64,000 nt of DNA from Fulvia fulva (GCF_020509005.1 NC_063021.1:3286001-3350000), one strand, 5' to 3'. Positions 32,147-43,954 are shown, counted from the stretch's first letter. Program-made: numbers and translations. The notes: generated by a model from the letters alone, not told the origin.

Positions 32147-33170
32147 ATGCCTCCGTCCAAGAACTCCTTATATCGCGACCGCATCTTTGGAGATGACCAG
32201 ACACCACCCAAGACCAGAACCACAAAGACAGTCGACAATATGGCCACATACGAGGCTGAAGGCTACCCATTCAATCGAGATGCTCTTGCATCAACACGTC
32301 TCAACCTCCAGCACAAGATGTGGGTCGATAGCACCGGCTACCATCTTCATCCTGATGTCTATGTGCCGAAGGACGCCTTGATCGCAGACATTGGCTGCGG
32401 TACTGGCCTATGGGCTGTGGAAGTCGCCAAATCCAAGCCGGACTGTCGGGTCGAGGGTACGTATCTAGCACTCGTTGTTGGTCGGACATAACATGTTGAC
32501 ACGTTGTTAGCCTTCGACTTGTCTCTGGCGCAAGCGCCGCCCAAGGAATGGTGTCCTAGCAACGTTACCTTCGGCCAGCTCGACATCTTTGCTCCTATCC
32601 CGGCTCACATGCAGGGACGCTATGATGTTGTGACCGTCAGGCTGTTCATATGCGTGGTACAGGTCAGATGATGATCAGAGTGTCCCGATAACCTACTCCA
32701 GCTGATCTCTCGCACAGTCCAGCGATCCAATGCCACTCCTCCGCAACCTCTTGAGCCTCCTCAGACCCGGTGGCTACCTCCAATGGCAAGAAACCGACCC
32801 CTCCAGCGACAAGATCATCCTCGCAGATCCCTCTGCCTCAGCTCCCAAACTCCAAGCATTGCGAGCCATCTTCAATACTGCCGGACAGTCATGGATCGAG
32901 GACTTCCACACCAGATTCGAAGAAGCCTCCGCAAAGCTGGTCGCTCATGATCGCGTCTGGACGAAGAAGAATTGCCTTCTGATTAAGCAGGATATCACGT
33001 TCTTGGCCGTTCGCGAGTGTTGTGCGAATCTGAGGGTGAAAGACGCTAAGGATGAGCAACCTGCTCAGCTTGAGAAGCTGGCGGGTGAGGCTGAGGAGGA
33101 GTGCTGGAAGCTGGGAAGGGGAAGTGCTATTCACTCGGAGATGGTTACGTGTGTTGTGAGGAAGCAGTGA
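32147..33170 (+). CDS. Class I SAM-dependent methyltransferase
   Basis: Three exons, 32147-32456, 32511-32662 and 32718-33170, giving 304 aa; introns are 54 and 55 bp with gtacgt...gttag and gtcaga...cacag ends. Motif I is LIADIGCGTGLWAVEVA, the SAM-binding loop. The post-I segment continues after the first splice as AFDLSLAQAPP. Motif IV/V correspond to YDVVTVRLFICVVQ and LLSLLRPGGYLQWQE. This layout matches fungal secondary-metabolism-type or LaeA-like methyltransferases, but the acceptor is unknown. The frame is intact. Confidence 0.9.
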
Positions 33171-33855
33171 AGACTGCTATGTTCTCGATCTTGGCGTGGA
33201 TTGTTTGGCCAGTCGCTTCAGCACTGACACGCAGAGACAGTCACTACTGATTATGGTGGACAGCATGGCCCACTTTGTCCCGCAAACATATGTCTCAAAG
33301 CAAGCTTGCAGCATTCGGCATTCAGGTTCTTTGTCTCAACAGTGCAATGCCAGCAAACTGATGTCAGCCTAGGATCCTGTTATATAGGCACACATGGCGG
33401 CTCCAACGAGACTTCAGCGATGAAGTCAATGCTCTGTTAGGCCATAATACTGTCGGGACACTGGCCATGGCTGTCATGTCCGATACAGCCTTCTTGAGTA
33501 TGCATGACGCCGCTCAATGTATACACGGTAACTACATATCACCCGCACACATCGTGGGTATGTTCCAAGCTGACTATCTAGACTCCAACCATCTATACAC
33601 TTGCAGGTGAACGAATGCACATGCGGCTTTTGCCTGGTGAACGATATCGGCAATGAGACTCTTCACCATGTCGCGAAGCATTCACCCACCCGACGCAACA
33701 CGCCGGTGGTTTTATTTCTTGCTGCCCTTTTAAGACCCTCCATCCTCCAGTCTTGACCAGAGTTCAATCTGCTAGTCGAAGTACCTGCGACCACCACCAG
33801 CCACAACAGATCATTGTCACCAGCAAGAACCCTCCGAAGAAACGTACACATCACA
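33171..33855. other. Intergenic, promoter of the Clr2-like gene 1
   Basis: No gene seen. The last 150 bp form a CT-rich leader with ttttattt at about 33712. Confidence 0.55.
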
Positions 33856-34938
33856 ATGTCTGCGAATGCCCTCGTCATCAGCACCACCTCAGACGGTCTT
33901 GGCGCAGCATGCACGAAGCCACGAGCAGTACGAGATGATGAACCTCTCAAGCGATACCTGGCAAAGAAGCTTGAGTTTGTCCTCAACTCGAGCGGCCTGA
34001 ACCCAACTCGGGTACGCTTCGATACCCTCGACCAGCTACCGCACGGCTACTCGGGCTGGTCCGCGCCCCGTCAGCAAAGAACTCTAGGCCAACCGGTCTA
34101 CGAGGACAAGTACATAGCAGGTCATCCCAAGGGACAGCCATACCTCTCCTATCTGGCGTTCTTCGACCATTTCTGCTGGCTACAGTGGTATGGTCAGGCC
34201 CCTGGATTACCTTGCTGCTTATGCACTGACAGCGAGAGAGGCAAGGATGAGGGCCTCCGTACACCAGTACCTAATGGCCCTCTCCCGCCACTGCAAGTGG
34301 TGAATGTCTTGCAACCTGCTGTCGCGGCGCCGACTGTTCCAGCTCTTCCGACAATGAGCGCACCAATGGCTGCCGCTTCCTCCTTAGCCCCAGCTCCGCC
34401 AGTCGCAGCGGCTCCTGCTGCAACTCCTCAGACTATGGCTGCACCAACGGCTGGCGTTTCCTTCTTCGCCCCAGCTCCGCCTGCAGCCGTAGTGCCGCAA
34501 AGCGCTCCCTTCTCTCCGGGCATCAACCAGACTTCTGCTCGGCAGAGCAGCATATCTTCATCAACCCCGGCAGCTTTCAAACCTGGCGCTGACCTCGATA
34601 TCATGCTGTCTGAGGGTGTCTCGGACCAGGAGATGTCAGATCTCTTCCAGACCGGAAGCTCATCTGGTCAAGAAGCAGCCGAGGAATTTGAACAGGTCTC
34701 TGTGTACGATGACATCGAGATCATCAAAAGGTATGCCAGGATCGTACGGGAACAGATTGATCTTTGAGGAGGTGTGCTGATGTACACGGCGGAGGACATG
34801 ATGGAGATCGAGTACGACCGTTTCATCCATAAGACCCTGCCATCATACGGCACGGGGATCTACGAGGCTGCGGGGGTCGGTATAGGAAAGGCAGAAGTAG
34901 CAGAAATATTGTATGCTCGGCTTCTTGAGTACGGATAG
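33856..34938 (+). pseudogene. Clr2-N-like gene, copy 1, interrupted by an in-frame TGA
   Basis: From the ATG at 33856 the frame runs to a TGA at 34765-34767, then stays open in the same frame to a TAG at 34936-34938. The first part has the family domain: QLPHGYSGW, YIAGHPKGQPYLSYLAFFDH and CCLCT near residues 115-120, then a long Pro/Ala-rich linker. The part after the TGA still matches copy 2 (LPSYGTGIYEAAGVG; TAEDMMEIE against TAEEMMAID), so the stop truncates a once longer protein of about 360 aa. It may be a pseudogene, a functional truncated form (303 aa), or a readthrough case. The domain resembles the N-terminal transcription-silencing domain of Clr2 (inference). Confidence 0.7.
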
Positions 34939-35476
34939 TCGACAGGTGGAAGAAGCGATATAGGGTCTGGAAGTGCGATTGGATCCATAATGATGGCCAG
35001 ATCAAAGCAAGCATACTGGTGTCGTTGGCGTGGGGCATTCGCTAGGAAGCAAATCAAACTCGCTGCAGTGTAATAATGCTATCTCATCACTTCTCACTGA
35101 TCAGAGCCACTATTGATGTTGTTGACACGCTCGCCTATTGATCACGAAGATCCCTCATGCCAGTGAAGAGACACCCCAGGTACAGTAGATGAAGAAATAG
35201 GTCTATTTAAACCCCTGCTTGCGCTTCTCGACCCTTTCGTACCGGCAATGTCCTTGGTGTGTTCATCTAAGCTTCGACATTGTGAAACTGTTGCAGATGA
35301 CGACTTCAGCGCTGGTTCTGGGTCGGTCTCGAAAGGGCTATCATTGTGTTCAACCAAAAGGCCTGCATTCACTGGAAACCAGATGTTTTGCGCCATGTAT
35401 AAAGTGCTCATGCCAATTTGTCCTCGCAAAGTGTGTTTGGTCAGCAGGTACGACAGAGAGTGATAAGACCTGTAAG
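34939..35476. other. Gap between Clr2-like copy 1 and the coiled-coil gene
   Basis: No gene assigned. A TATA-like tatttaaa lies at about 35204. A plus-strand ATG frame at 35248 (71 codons, CxxK-rich, ending near a gtacga donor at 35448) might be a first exon of the next gene; the join was not resolved. Confidence 0.4.
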
Positions 35477-36245
35477 ATGCCAAACGAGCATGTGACCGGC
35501 GACCACTCGAATGATACCCGCTCGACAGCCGAGTCATCACTTGCCCATCGACCATCGCAGCTTGGTCTACTTCTCGCACAACACGGACTAGTTGCGCCAT
35601 CAGTACCGCAGTATGTAACAAGGCTTGTGCGGTCCAGGACTGGTCCATCCATACTTGCTGGGAAGCAGGGTCCGCGACTGAAACCTCTACTGCCTAAGAG
35701 TATTCCGAGCTCATCCACGGATACAACACCCGATGTCGAGCCGAGACTTACACATATCCCGGACTTCAATGCAGAAGATAATACTCGATCCATCTGGAAC
35801 GATACGCTGCAGCATCAATTAGACATAGCGATTGCTGAAAGTGACATTAGCAAGTGCTGAAGATCGCTTCCGCCTCGCCAAAGAACAGCTCGCTTCCGCC
35901 AAACAGGAACAAACTCGAGACGAGAACAGAATTGCTGCCCTTACAGTGGCGAAGTACCAAAAAGCCGTCGAGCAGGAGATGGCGCTCAGGTATTGGTTGA
36001 AGACGCTACATGAGAAGCCTGCAACGTCGGGACGTTCCCGCGATGGGAACTCCATGTCGTCAACCGAGCCCCAAGGTGCTCGACAGGATCGTAGCAGCGA
36101 TGAAGCCCAAGACCTACTGAGTGCGGCCGAGGTCGGTGCTGGAGAGCCCATCGATGATACCGCTGCACCAGAACTTTCCGCCGGGGGCGCACAGGAGATC
36201 TTGCGGGCGAGTAAGGCTAGGTCCAGCCACGGCGATCTTTTCTAA
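35477..36245 (+). pseudogene. Coiled-coil hypothetical gene with a frameshift near 35830
   Basis: I do not recognise the family. From the ATG at 35477 the frame reads MPNEHVTGDHSNDTRST and continues to a stop at 35858-35860. In the overlapping +1 frame, from about 35832, a strong coiled-coil begins (LASAEDRFRLAKEQLASAKQ, then AKYQKAVEQEMALRYWL) and runs to 36245. No intron fits the overlap, so the two halves look like one gene split by a single-base frameshift. It is either a recent pseudogene or an assembly error. It lies 0.5 kb downstream of Clr2-like copy 1, on the same strand. Confidence 0.4.
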
Positions 36246-37427
36246 CCGCTCAATGAAAGTGTAGCACAGCTGGACCACGACTCGGCGGATCTGATCCATT
36301 GATTTGAGGAGGCAGGCGGAGCAGATCCGAACTTCATCTTGGGTAGTATGGGACCTGAAGATAGCGCTTCTTGAACGACGGACTAGCTTGATGATACTGG
36401 CCATACTGAGACTTGTAGGTACCGATGACATCTTGCGCCGTCCATAGTGTTTTGAGAAGGTTCCCGGGTGACCGGTATATTGAAGCTTGGAATTTCCAAT
36501 ATGGGCGTGATCAGCGCATGACTGTCAATCAGGCCGTGAAAGCGTGGAGAAGACCTGGACACCAGTCTGGAGCACATAAAACATCAACAGATCTCCTTCA
36601 GCGGAGGTCACCGGAAGTACCACATCCTTTTCAAGAGCTCGACCTTGGAGTCATTGTGCATTCTTCGTGGTGGAGATTCAAGTGAATGCACAAGTGATCA
36701 GCGATGCCGCGTCGCACTGAAAGCATAATTTGATGATGTTGTTGTCATGACGAGCAACAACATGGAAGTGAGGTCTTGTGAAAGTGCTTGGCACTGGTGG
36801 CCCATGCGTCTTGCGGGGAATGACCACACGCTGACCTCTTAACGCGTGCCCATCCCATCGCTCTCCCTCCAACTTCGACTCCCGCCTTGTTGTAAACGAT
36901 GACACTGCTCGATAGTGTATGCCTCTCAGAGTATACACCAAATAGGGGTTGTATCTGTGGCTGCCTTCTCCCGCGGTCTTGGACGGCGACAGCACCGGAA
37001 ATGGAGCAGCAACCAAGCCTCTCATGTATCTTACGAGGAAGATATCGCCATGAGGATGCCGAGGAGGACGCAAGAGGAGGAGTTGTTACAGATGGCTTGG
37101 TACCGCCCAGGATATGCCTAGGGCACGATAGAGCACAGATCGCCGAGGCACAGAGCTTGAGCTCCTCTTTAGTGCAGCCACAAAACGGAAGCACATGCCG
37201 CCCAGACGATGAAGCTCAGACTTCGCAGCGCTTCGTATCTGGCTAGCATGACGTCTGCAGCTCGACATACGAATGTATACGAAGATAACAAAGAAATGCG
37301 GTCACTCACGGCCAGCCTATGCGGCACTGGTGCTCGAAGGTAGGTCTAAAGAGCATACGAGCATCATGAGCGACTGCATCTTGTTTGCATACCACTCCGC
37401 TGCTTCTGCCTCCAAGTATCGGGCAAT
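36246..37427. other. Gap with no supported gene
   Basis: Several overlapping frames on both strands (for example plus 36899-37246 and minus 36114-36431) are open, but none has a motif, splice structure or paralogue in the window. The right end holds the carboxylesterase promoter. Confidence 0.4.
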
Positions 37428-39139
37428 ATGCGTATCTCAAGCTTGGCAGCAGTTGCTGCGTACATATTGGCCTCTCATGCTCAACCTCAGAACAGCAGCG
37501 ACTTACCCACAGTAGATCTAGGCTACAATGTGCAGCAAGCAAGCTCCTACAACGATACTGGCCGATACTACAGCTTCAATAACATTCGATACGCAGCTCC
37601 TCCACTTGGCGACCTCAGATTCCGGGCTCCGCAAGCACCGGAGACGAATCGATCAGTCGTACAGAATGGCAGCGTAGGCGCCAATTGCCCTTCGGCATTC
37701 CCATCCTGGTTGGGGACAGCTACAACCTACATCCCGCAGTACTTGAACGGCTCGACCAACTTCTCGACATCAGGAATCAACACAACGATACCAGCGACCG
37801 CCAACATCAGTCCCAGCGAGAGTGAAGATTGCCTCTTCCTCGATGTAGTAGTACCAGAGGACATCTTCGAACAAGCAGGGAAAGGATACGGAGCTCCAGT
37901 GTTGGTCTGGTAAGACATTTGCGTGAGTCGTTATTGTGCCCTGTTGCTGATATGCTCGTTTTTCGTAGGATCTATGGAGGAGGGTACACTGGCGGCTCCA
38001 AGAGCCTGTACGGAAGCCCTGCCGGCCTCCTCGACCGAGCCTCGAACGATAATGGAAGAGGAGTAATATACGTGGCGCTCAATTACAGACTGGGAGCATT
38101 CGGGTGGTCTGCAGGACCGACCTTTCAAGAGAGCGGAGGCATTTCGAACGCAGCTCTGTACGACCAGCGCTTCGCACTCGAATGGGTAGCCAACAACATT
38201 GAAAAGTTTGGAGGAGACAAGAATCGCGTGACAGTGTTTGGCGAGTCGGCAGGAGGTGGGTCGATCATGCACCAAATCACAGCCTTTGGAGGCACTGGGG
38301 ATGAGCCGCCGTTCCAGCAAGCTATTCTGCAATCCCCGGGATGGCAGCCGCTGGTGTCGAACTATCAGCAGGATCAGACCTTTGAGCAGTTTCTAGAACT
38401 TCTCAACGTGACCACGTTGGAAGAAGCTCGTGGGCTATCAACGGAGGCCTTGCAGACTGCAAATGCGAGACAGGTCTCTGGTTCCGCTTATGGTGGCTTC
38501 ACGTACGGCCCAGCCGTCGATGGAGTCATCTCACCGCAATTACCTGGTCAGCTACTAGCTCGCGGACAGTTCTTCAAGAACATCAAAGTCATGGTCGGAC
38601 ACAACGCGAACGAAGGTCTCCTCTTCAGCCCGCCTTACTATAACAACAGCGAAGAGATCTTCGAAGCAGAAGTCAAGACCGTAGTCCCCAGCATCAACGC
38701 ATGGCCAGCAGCTGTCCAATACGTCGCAGATCAGCTGTACCCAATCGAGGACTACCCCAACCAGATTGCAAGGAGCTCAGCCATCATAGCGGAAGCAATC
38801 TTCACATGCAATACCTTCTACCTCGACAAAGCCTTCAATAACCAAACATATTCTTACCTGTTTGCCGTGCCTCCAGCTGAGCATGGTAACGATATTGCGT
38901 ACACCTTCTACAATGGGGCCTCTGGTTCTGGCACGAATGAGACGATTGCGATAGCTCTGCAGGAGTATATCACGAACTTTGCGCAGTATGGGTATCCTTC
39001 TGTAGAGGGTGTGCCGTACTTTCCGCTCTATCAGAATAATGCCACGATACAGGTGTTGAACAGTACGGGCATCAGGCAGATCATGGATCCTACTGCCAAT
39101 CAGAGATGTAACTGGTGGCAGAAGGCATTGTACTACTAG
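37428..39139 (+). CDS. Secreted type-B carboxylesterase/lipase
   Basis: Two exons, 37428-37909 and 37969-39139 (59-bp intron, gtaaga...cgtag), giving 550 aa. Residues 1-18 form a signal peptide (MRISSLAAVAAYILASHA). The oxyanion-hole motif IYGGGYTGGS follows the splice, and the nucleophile elbow is VFGESAGGGS with Ser near residue 254. SEDCLFLDVVVP is the family signature 2 segment. Many NxS/T sequons (NGS, NFS, NTT) suggest glycosylation. Type-B esterases cleave carboxylic esters, lipids or xenobiotics outside the cell; the substrate is unknown. The start is the ATG at 37428, which opens the signal peptide. Confidence 0.94.
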
Positions 39140-39326
39140 ACAGAATCGTTGAGATCGACAGAACTTGAATATGAAGAGCGTGATCTTCGATCGATTGGAC
39201 CGAATGTATCATACATGAAGTAATGAAATGCTACGTGACGTCGTGTCAAAGGGTGTCTTCGAATCTCCATGCTCCCATGCTTATTCCTCCCAACGCCTCC
39301 CACAACATACGAAATCTCTCTCCTTC

Positions 39327-41009
39327 TCACGTCGACGACGTCAATCCTATCCTCTTCGTACCTCCCCTCCTAATGCTCCTCGTCCTCATGTTCCCTTGCC
39401 TCGCCATCATCCCTACACTCTCCATCGTACCCTTCCCCCACAACGACCCCATCTGGCTTCCCCAAGTCGCAAAGAAGGAGTGTCCCGCATACGGCGAAGC
39501 CGGCTTTGCTGGGGGAACATATACCTTCGGCGGCTTGGGATTGTCTAGATCCTCGTATTGTAATCCGCCTCTCCAGGTGTAGTGGAAGTTGTTCAAGGAT
39601 GGTGCGATGCTGCCGAGCTTACTGACTGCTGACATTCCACTTTTGATTGAGGCAGTGGAGTTGAAGCGTTTGAAGCCTGGGCGGGAGACTGGGTTGTCCA
39701 TGCGGAGGGTACTGAATTGTTCTGAAGATTCTGCTGGCTCTTGTTCGGGGATGGGTCGGAGCGCAGGGTGGATGTCTGTAGGCATGGAGTTGGCGCTGTC
39801 GTGACGGGAGTGGATGGTCAATGGCGTTGGTGGGAGTGATTTGGTATCGTCTCGGATCGTAATGTTCTCGAACATTGGTTCCAAGCCGGTGCGCTGTGGA
39901 TTTCTAGACGGTGGCTCTGGGGTCTCGCTCGAGGGTAGGTCACGAACGAAGTCTGCAAGGTATTGCGTAGTCATTGATCCTACTCGAGCTTCGCGGGGCT
40001 CGAAGTTGAAGTTGCGCGTTGGAATAGCTGCCAAGTGCTCCTCAGTGGACTTCCTCTTGAGGCTTGGTGAATCAGGATGTCCCTCTGAAAGGCTGTATGG
40101 GTTGTATCCTGTTGATACGATGCTAAGACTCATTGACGGCTCTTTCTCGTCGAAACTGCCGCTCCATCGCCGTTGCTCAGCTTCAGATGATGCTAGCTCG
40201 ACGTTTGACAATGATCTGGAAGATGATACCCATGCATCGCCTTGCCAGTCGTCGAAATACCCTTTGCCAGCTGGAGACGCCGTTGATGATGGCCGTGAGC
40301 TACCATTGGACAGCGAAGGTGTCGCCTCGCTGTCGTCAACATTGCTGACCTCAGAGCCGATGGTCGGGCTTCTGTCCTTCGTAGTGCCCGACGCTACAAT
40401 CTCAGATCGTGCCGGTGCACTAAAGATGCCCTCTATTGGGAGCTGACCAAGGGTCTCGAGAACTTCGTAACGATTCTGCTTGGTCGTCCTTAAAATGAAC
40501 AGATTGTAGCGAACATCAGCGACGTTCAACGTGAAGTCGAGGCCTAGACATTTGTAATCCTGCGAGGACTTGTCGAGACCTTCCAGGACGACTTTGAAGC
40601 AATCTTCGGCTTTGGCAAAGTTCTCCCGCTGGAGCTCGACATATGCTAGGATGAACATCGTCAGAGAAACGAGAAGTCCTGATGGTTGTGCTTGGTCGAT
40701 GACCCTCGATACTGCGGCGAAGACTCCAAGCCTGGAGAAAATGATTGCAGCATTGAGCAGACACAGAGTGCTCTCCATGTTGGATTCAATGTCTTCTGCA
40801 AGCATGGTGAAATCCTCTGCAGCGACCTGCCATTGTTCATCGTGGATGGAGTACCGATAGAGCTCAAGAGCCCTGTCCCAAACGTCAATTTGCTCGTTGC
40901 TTATGCTGATACCAGTGGGGATTGCGGAAGTGGTCTTGATCCTTAGGGCTCGCCTTGGATCTCGTTGTGGCGGCAGAGGTGCCATGCTGGAGAGTGTTGG
41001 TTCCGACAT
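39327..41009 (-). CDS. NoxR/p67phox-like TPR protein
   Basis: Single exon, 560 aa from the ATG at 41009. The N-terminal quarter is TPR-like: NEQIDVWDRALELYRYS, then CLLNAAIIFSRLGVFAAVSR, AYVELQRENFAKAEDCFKVV and CLGLDFTLNVADVRYNL. This spacing, including LGL.F.L..A.V.YN, follows the NoxR/p67phox TPR block that binds Rac in NADPH-oxidase complexes. The rest is long, Ser/Pro-rich and disordered, with no SH3 or PB1 domain seen, so it is a relative rather than NoxR itself. Regulatory function is inference. It converges with the carboxylesterase gene, 187 bp apart. Confidence 0.7.
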   Translation of the reverse strand: MSEPTLSSMAPLPPQRDPRRALRIKTTSAIPTGISISNEQIDVWDRALELYRYSIHDEQWQVAAEDFTMLAEDIESNMESTLCLLNAAIIFSRLGVFAAVSRVIDQAQPSGLLVSLTMFILAYVELQRENFAKAEDCFKVVLEGLDKSSQDYKCLGLDFTLNVADVRYNLFILRTTKQNRYEVLETLGQLPIEGIFSAPARSEIVASGTTKDRSPTIGSEVSNVDDSEATPSLSNGSSRPSSTASPAGKGYFDDWQGDAWVSSSRSLSNVELASSEAEQRRWSGSFDEKEPSMSLSIVSTGYNPYSLSEGHPDSPSLKRKSTEEHLAAIPTRNFNFEPREARVGSMTTQYLADFVRDLPSSETPEPPSRNPQRTGLEPMFENITIRDDTKSLPPTPLTIHSRHDSANSMPTDIHPALRPIPEQEPAESSEQFSTLRMDNPVSRPGFKRFNSTASIKSGMSAVSKLGSIAPSLNNFHYTWRGGLQYEDLDNPKPPKVYVPPAKPASPYAGHSFFATWGSQMGSLWGKGTMESVGMMARQGNMRTRSIRRGGTKRIGLTSST

Positions 41010-42190
41010 GTTGGATCGAACGTGAAAGGCCTCAGGTAAGAGTGCGACTGAGACAATGTGTCGCGGTCGCCACACCGCTTCTCATCTACTGATGCTGATA
41101 GTATCGTCTCGCCTTCGAGGTGTAGTCTGATCCCGCTTGTGGCTACGCTGTTCGCCGACAGTCTAGATTGTGCCACTCATCCACAATCTTGCTTCAGGTC
41201 TTCGCTGATTCCTCAAGGTGTTCAAAGAGTAGTCATAGAACAGACGCAGGATCAATCAACAACCTCACGTGGCGAAGCGTCTCAACTATCTTTCCACAGC
41301 AGCAGCGGCGCAAGATCTACTGTTGATCTGCAACCTCGGAACGAGCACTTTTTGGTGTGAGATCCCACATCTTGCGGGAAAATGTCACATTTAGCTAGAG
41401 TTCATTCTCCACGCACTTGTGCAAGCCTTCCTCCACAAGCGCTGTTCGAGAGGGGGCATGATCGGCGAGCGGACCCAGCACCACTTCTGGCTGCAACGCC
41501 TTTGCTCGGTGTGCAAAGATGCGGGGAAACGTATCCTGCAGGGCACAGCTCGAGGTCGCCAATGGAGTGCGGACCTGTACATCAGCATCCTGCTGCCCAG
41601 GGTTGTAGCTGTCGCGAAGCCACCCTCGGCAGACACGGCTTGATGTGCAGTGACGGAGCGCTTTCGTTCCTTGCTCCGACTGCGTGAATGCCACCATATG
41701 GTCGCGTGCATGTGCAAGCTCGGTCCAGATCTTTGCTCGCAGAGTCGTGCTTGCACACTGCAGAGCGAGGTAAGGTATGCGGCATAATCGGCGTCCGACC
41801 ATGAACATGCGATATCCACGACGGGACTCCTGCTGTCATACGAAACGAAGCGGCACCACGAGAGCTTGACTGGGCATTTCGCACAGTGCATTCAGGTCGT
41901 AGTGACTTGATAGATGCCGCAAAGACCGTGAGCAGATCCTTCGGCTCGCTGGTACTGATCGACATCCCTGCATGGTAGTGCACGTAAGATTTGTGCTCGT
42001 TTTGCAAGTCGTGCCGGTGACTGTCGTGCTCGGTGCGTGCTTGCACGTTTCTCAGCGCATGAGGGCATCGAAGCTCGCTGTCGATGTCCATTGTCCAAAG
42101 CCGCACCATTTGCTCAAGAAGAGCCCTAGGACATATAAATCGTTCATAAAGTTGAACAATGTACCGCTAATCTTCTATGATCATATATAT
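41010..42190. other. Intergenic, minus-strand ORF without recognised features
   Basis: The left part is the NoxR-like promoter. A minus-strand ATG frame at 41395-41808 (137 codons, starting MFMVGRRLCRIPYLALQC) is open, but its composition is not clearly protein-like and overlapping frames are also open, so it is not called. The right end is the flank of the decayed Ser/Thr-repeat gene. Confidence 0.4.
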
Positions 42191-43954
42191 CTAGTAGGCT
42201 GTGTTGAGGATACAACGAGGTTCATCAGCATTATCAGATGCCGGGCCAGTACTAATGCGCGAGGCGGTCAAGGTGTTAACGTTGAACCTCCAAATCTGGC
42301 CAGAGTTTGCGTCCGAAGCAAAGAGATCTCCGTTGGCAGACCTAGCGTAAATAGCGTTGAACTTGCCGTCAACGTTCGTATTACTAACAGTACCTATTAT
42401 GGTCCAAGTCTTCGTAACGGATCGAAGCAGTGTATATAGCGGCACTATCTGTTGGTACAGTGATTCCGTACAGGTTGGAACTACCTCCGGGCACGAAAGC
42501 CCAATCCCGTTGGTGCTCGTAGTGCCGTAAGGATTAGCTATGCTCCCGGAGTCGACGATTTGTCTGAGTCACATTAGCATACGTATTGCTAAGCAGGAAG
42601 ACGAGTCCGCTTACTGGTAATTTAGATAGTTAGAGTTCATGTCAATCTAGATCCAGTCCTACAGTTGATTGCCAGTACCTGCCTGAGAGGATATCTAGTA
42701 TTGACCAGTCGAGTGAACATCACCGACCTAGAAACGACGTCCACTGGGCAGGGAGAAGAGCTATTGCGTAGTACTATCTCAGCCTATACGAACGACGGAT
42801 TCCACGGTTGGACCTCGAATTGTAGTGTAGAGGTAATTGTCAATGGGATTGTACGCCAAGGAGTTGTAGCCAGTAGCTCGAATATAGGGAGCGGCGTTGG
42901 TCGCAGGCGCTCTCTCTGTGAACTGTAGCGAACTGTTGCCCAGTGCTAGGTCGACTCGGTACAAGTTGGTACCTCCGCTGTTGAGCACGACTGTCTAAGC
43001 ATCCGTCTCACTTCCGATCTTGGTGGCAGCTGTGATCGGTCCATTGATGGAGGAAGCGCCAGTGTATGTTTGTGAGTTGTGGTTACAACATTCGGTGGCA
43101 TCTAAATCAGAATTGTTCCAGGCGAGTCTCCGCTCGGTGGGATCGTTTCAGTGATAGGCTCGGTTATCAAGGACGTGCCCGTGTAATACTGGACACTCGT
43201 TACGAATCGCCGAGGGAAAACAATGATGATGGTACCTTGAACATCTTCCACGAAGTCGGGCGGGATTGTGGCCACAGTTGATGCAGAGGCGAGATTGGAC
43301 GATCCAGTATATTGCTGGTAGATGGTCGTGTACGGCGGTTGCTGGACAATTACAGCATCGCCAATGGTAGTAGTACGCAGACCGGTCGCTGCCGGATCAA
43401 GCTCAGTCGTAGTACGCTGACCTGAAGACGCAGGGGTGACAGCGTAGGTGGTTGCGTATGTAAGGCCATCCGAAGTGTAGGTGGAGACAGCGAATGTCTC
43501 TTGGCCGATTGGAGGTGTCTGTATTACGATTGTACCTGGTTTTCCCGCACTGGGAGATATGTTTATGGGCAGCGGAGCATTGATGGAGGAATGGAGGACG
43601 CACCTGTATATTCCTGCGTGACAGTGACATATTCCTCTTCCAAGGGTTGGGAAGTAGCTGTGGAAACATCTGTGCTTCGATGTGAAAGCGAAGAGCTATA
43701 GCTAGCTGGATCTAATCGAAGGTCATGAAATGTACTTTATGCAGCTCGATGCAACTCACTTGTCGGATAGTCGATGGTTGTAGGAAAGCCGATCGGCACT
43801 CCGCAAGACTTGTGTACGACGACGGTGATGACTCGTACTGTAAAAAGTGCAAGTGCCTGAAATCTCCGAAGAGCATATTGTCCATACCGCTTGATTGAGC
43901 CGCAGCAGCCGCTGTCAGTAAGCCAAACAGCAAGACTCTCATCGTCCGAGCCAT
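42191..43954 (-). pseudogene. Decayed secreted Ser/Thr-repeat surface protein (DUF6923-like C-terminus)
   Basis: The 5' end still has normal gene structure: a signal peptide from the ATG at 43954 (MRVLLFGLLTAAAAAQSS), a 50-bp intron (gtatgg...ttacag) and a second (gtgagt...cgattag), all in phase. Next come Thr-rich repeats: EYVTVTQEYTGASS, NISPSAGKPGTIVIQTPP, YQQYTGSSNLASAST and TSVQYYTGTSLITE. After these the frame breaks: a shift near 43600, a TAG after PGTILI, and another shift near 43060. Propeller-like pieces survive: SGGTNLYRVDLALGN, GYNSLAYNPIDNYLYT, DWAFVPGGSSNLYGITV and DANSGQIWRFNV. The order matches fungal adhesin-like proteins with a DUF6923-type domain. Several independent lesions make it a pseudogene. 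Confidence 0.72.

Noticed and set aside
36114..36431. Minus-strand frame starting MSSVPTSLSMASIIKLVRR
   Set aside because: Protein-like composition but antisense to the coiled-coil gene and its downstream flank, with no known motif.
36899..37246. Plus-strand 115-codon ATG frame before the carboxylesterase
   Set aside because: Overlapping plus and minus frames are equally open; nothing distinguishes it.
41395..41808. Minus-strand 137-codon ATG frame
   Set aside because: No motif; the other frames of the same stretch are also open.
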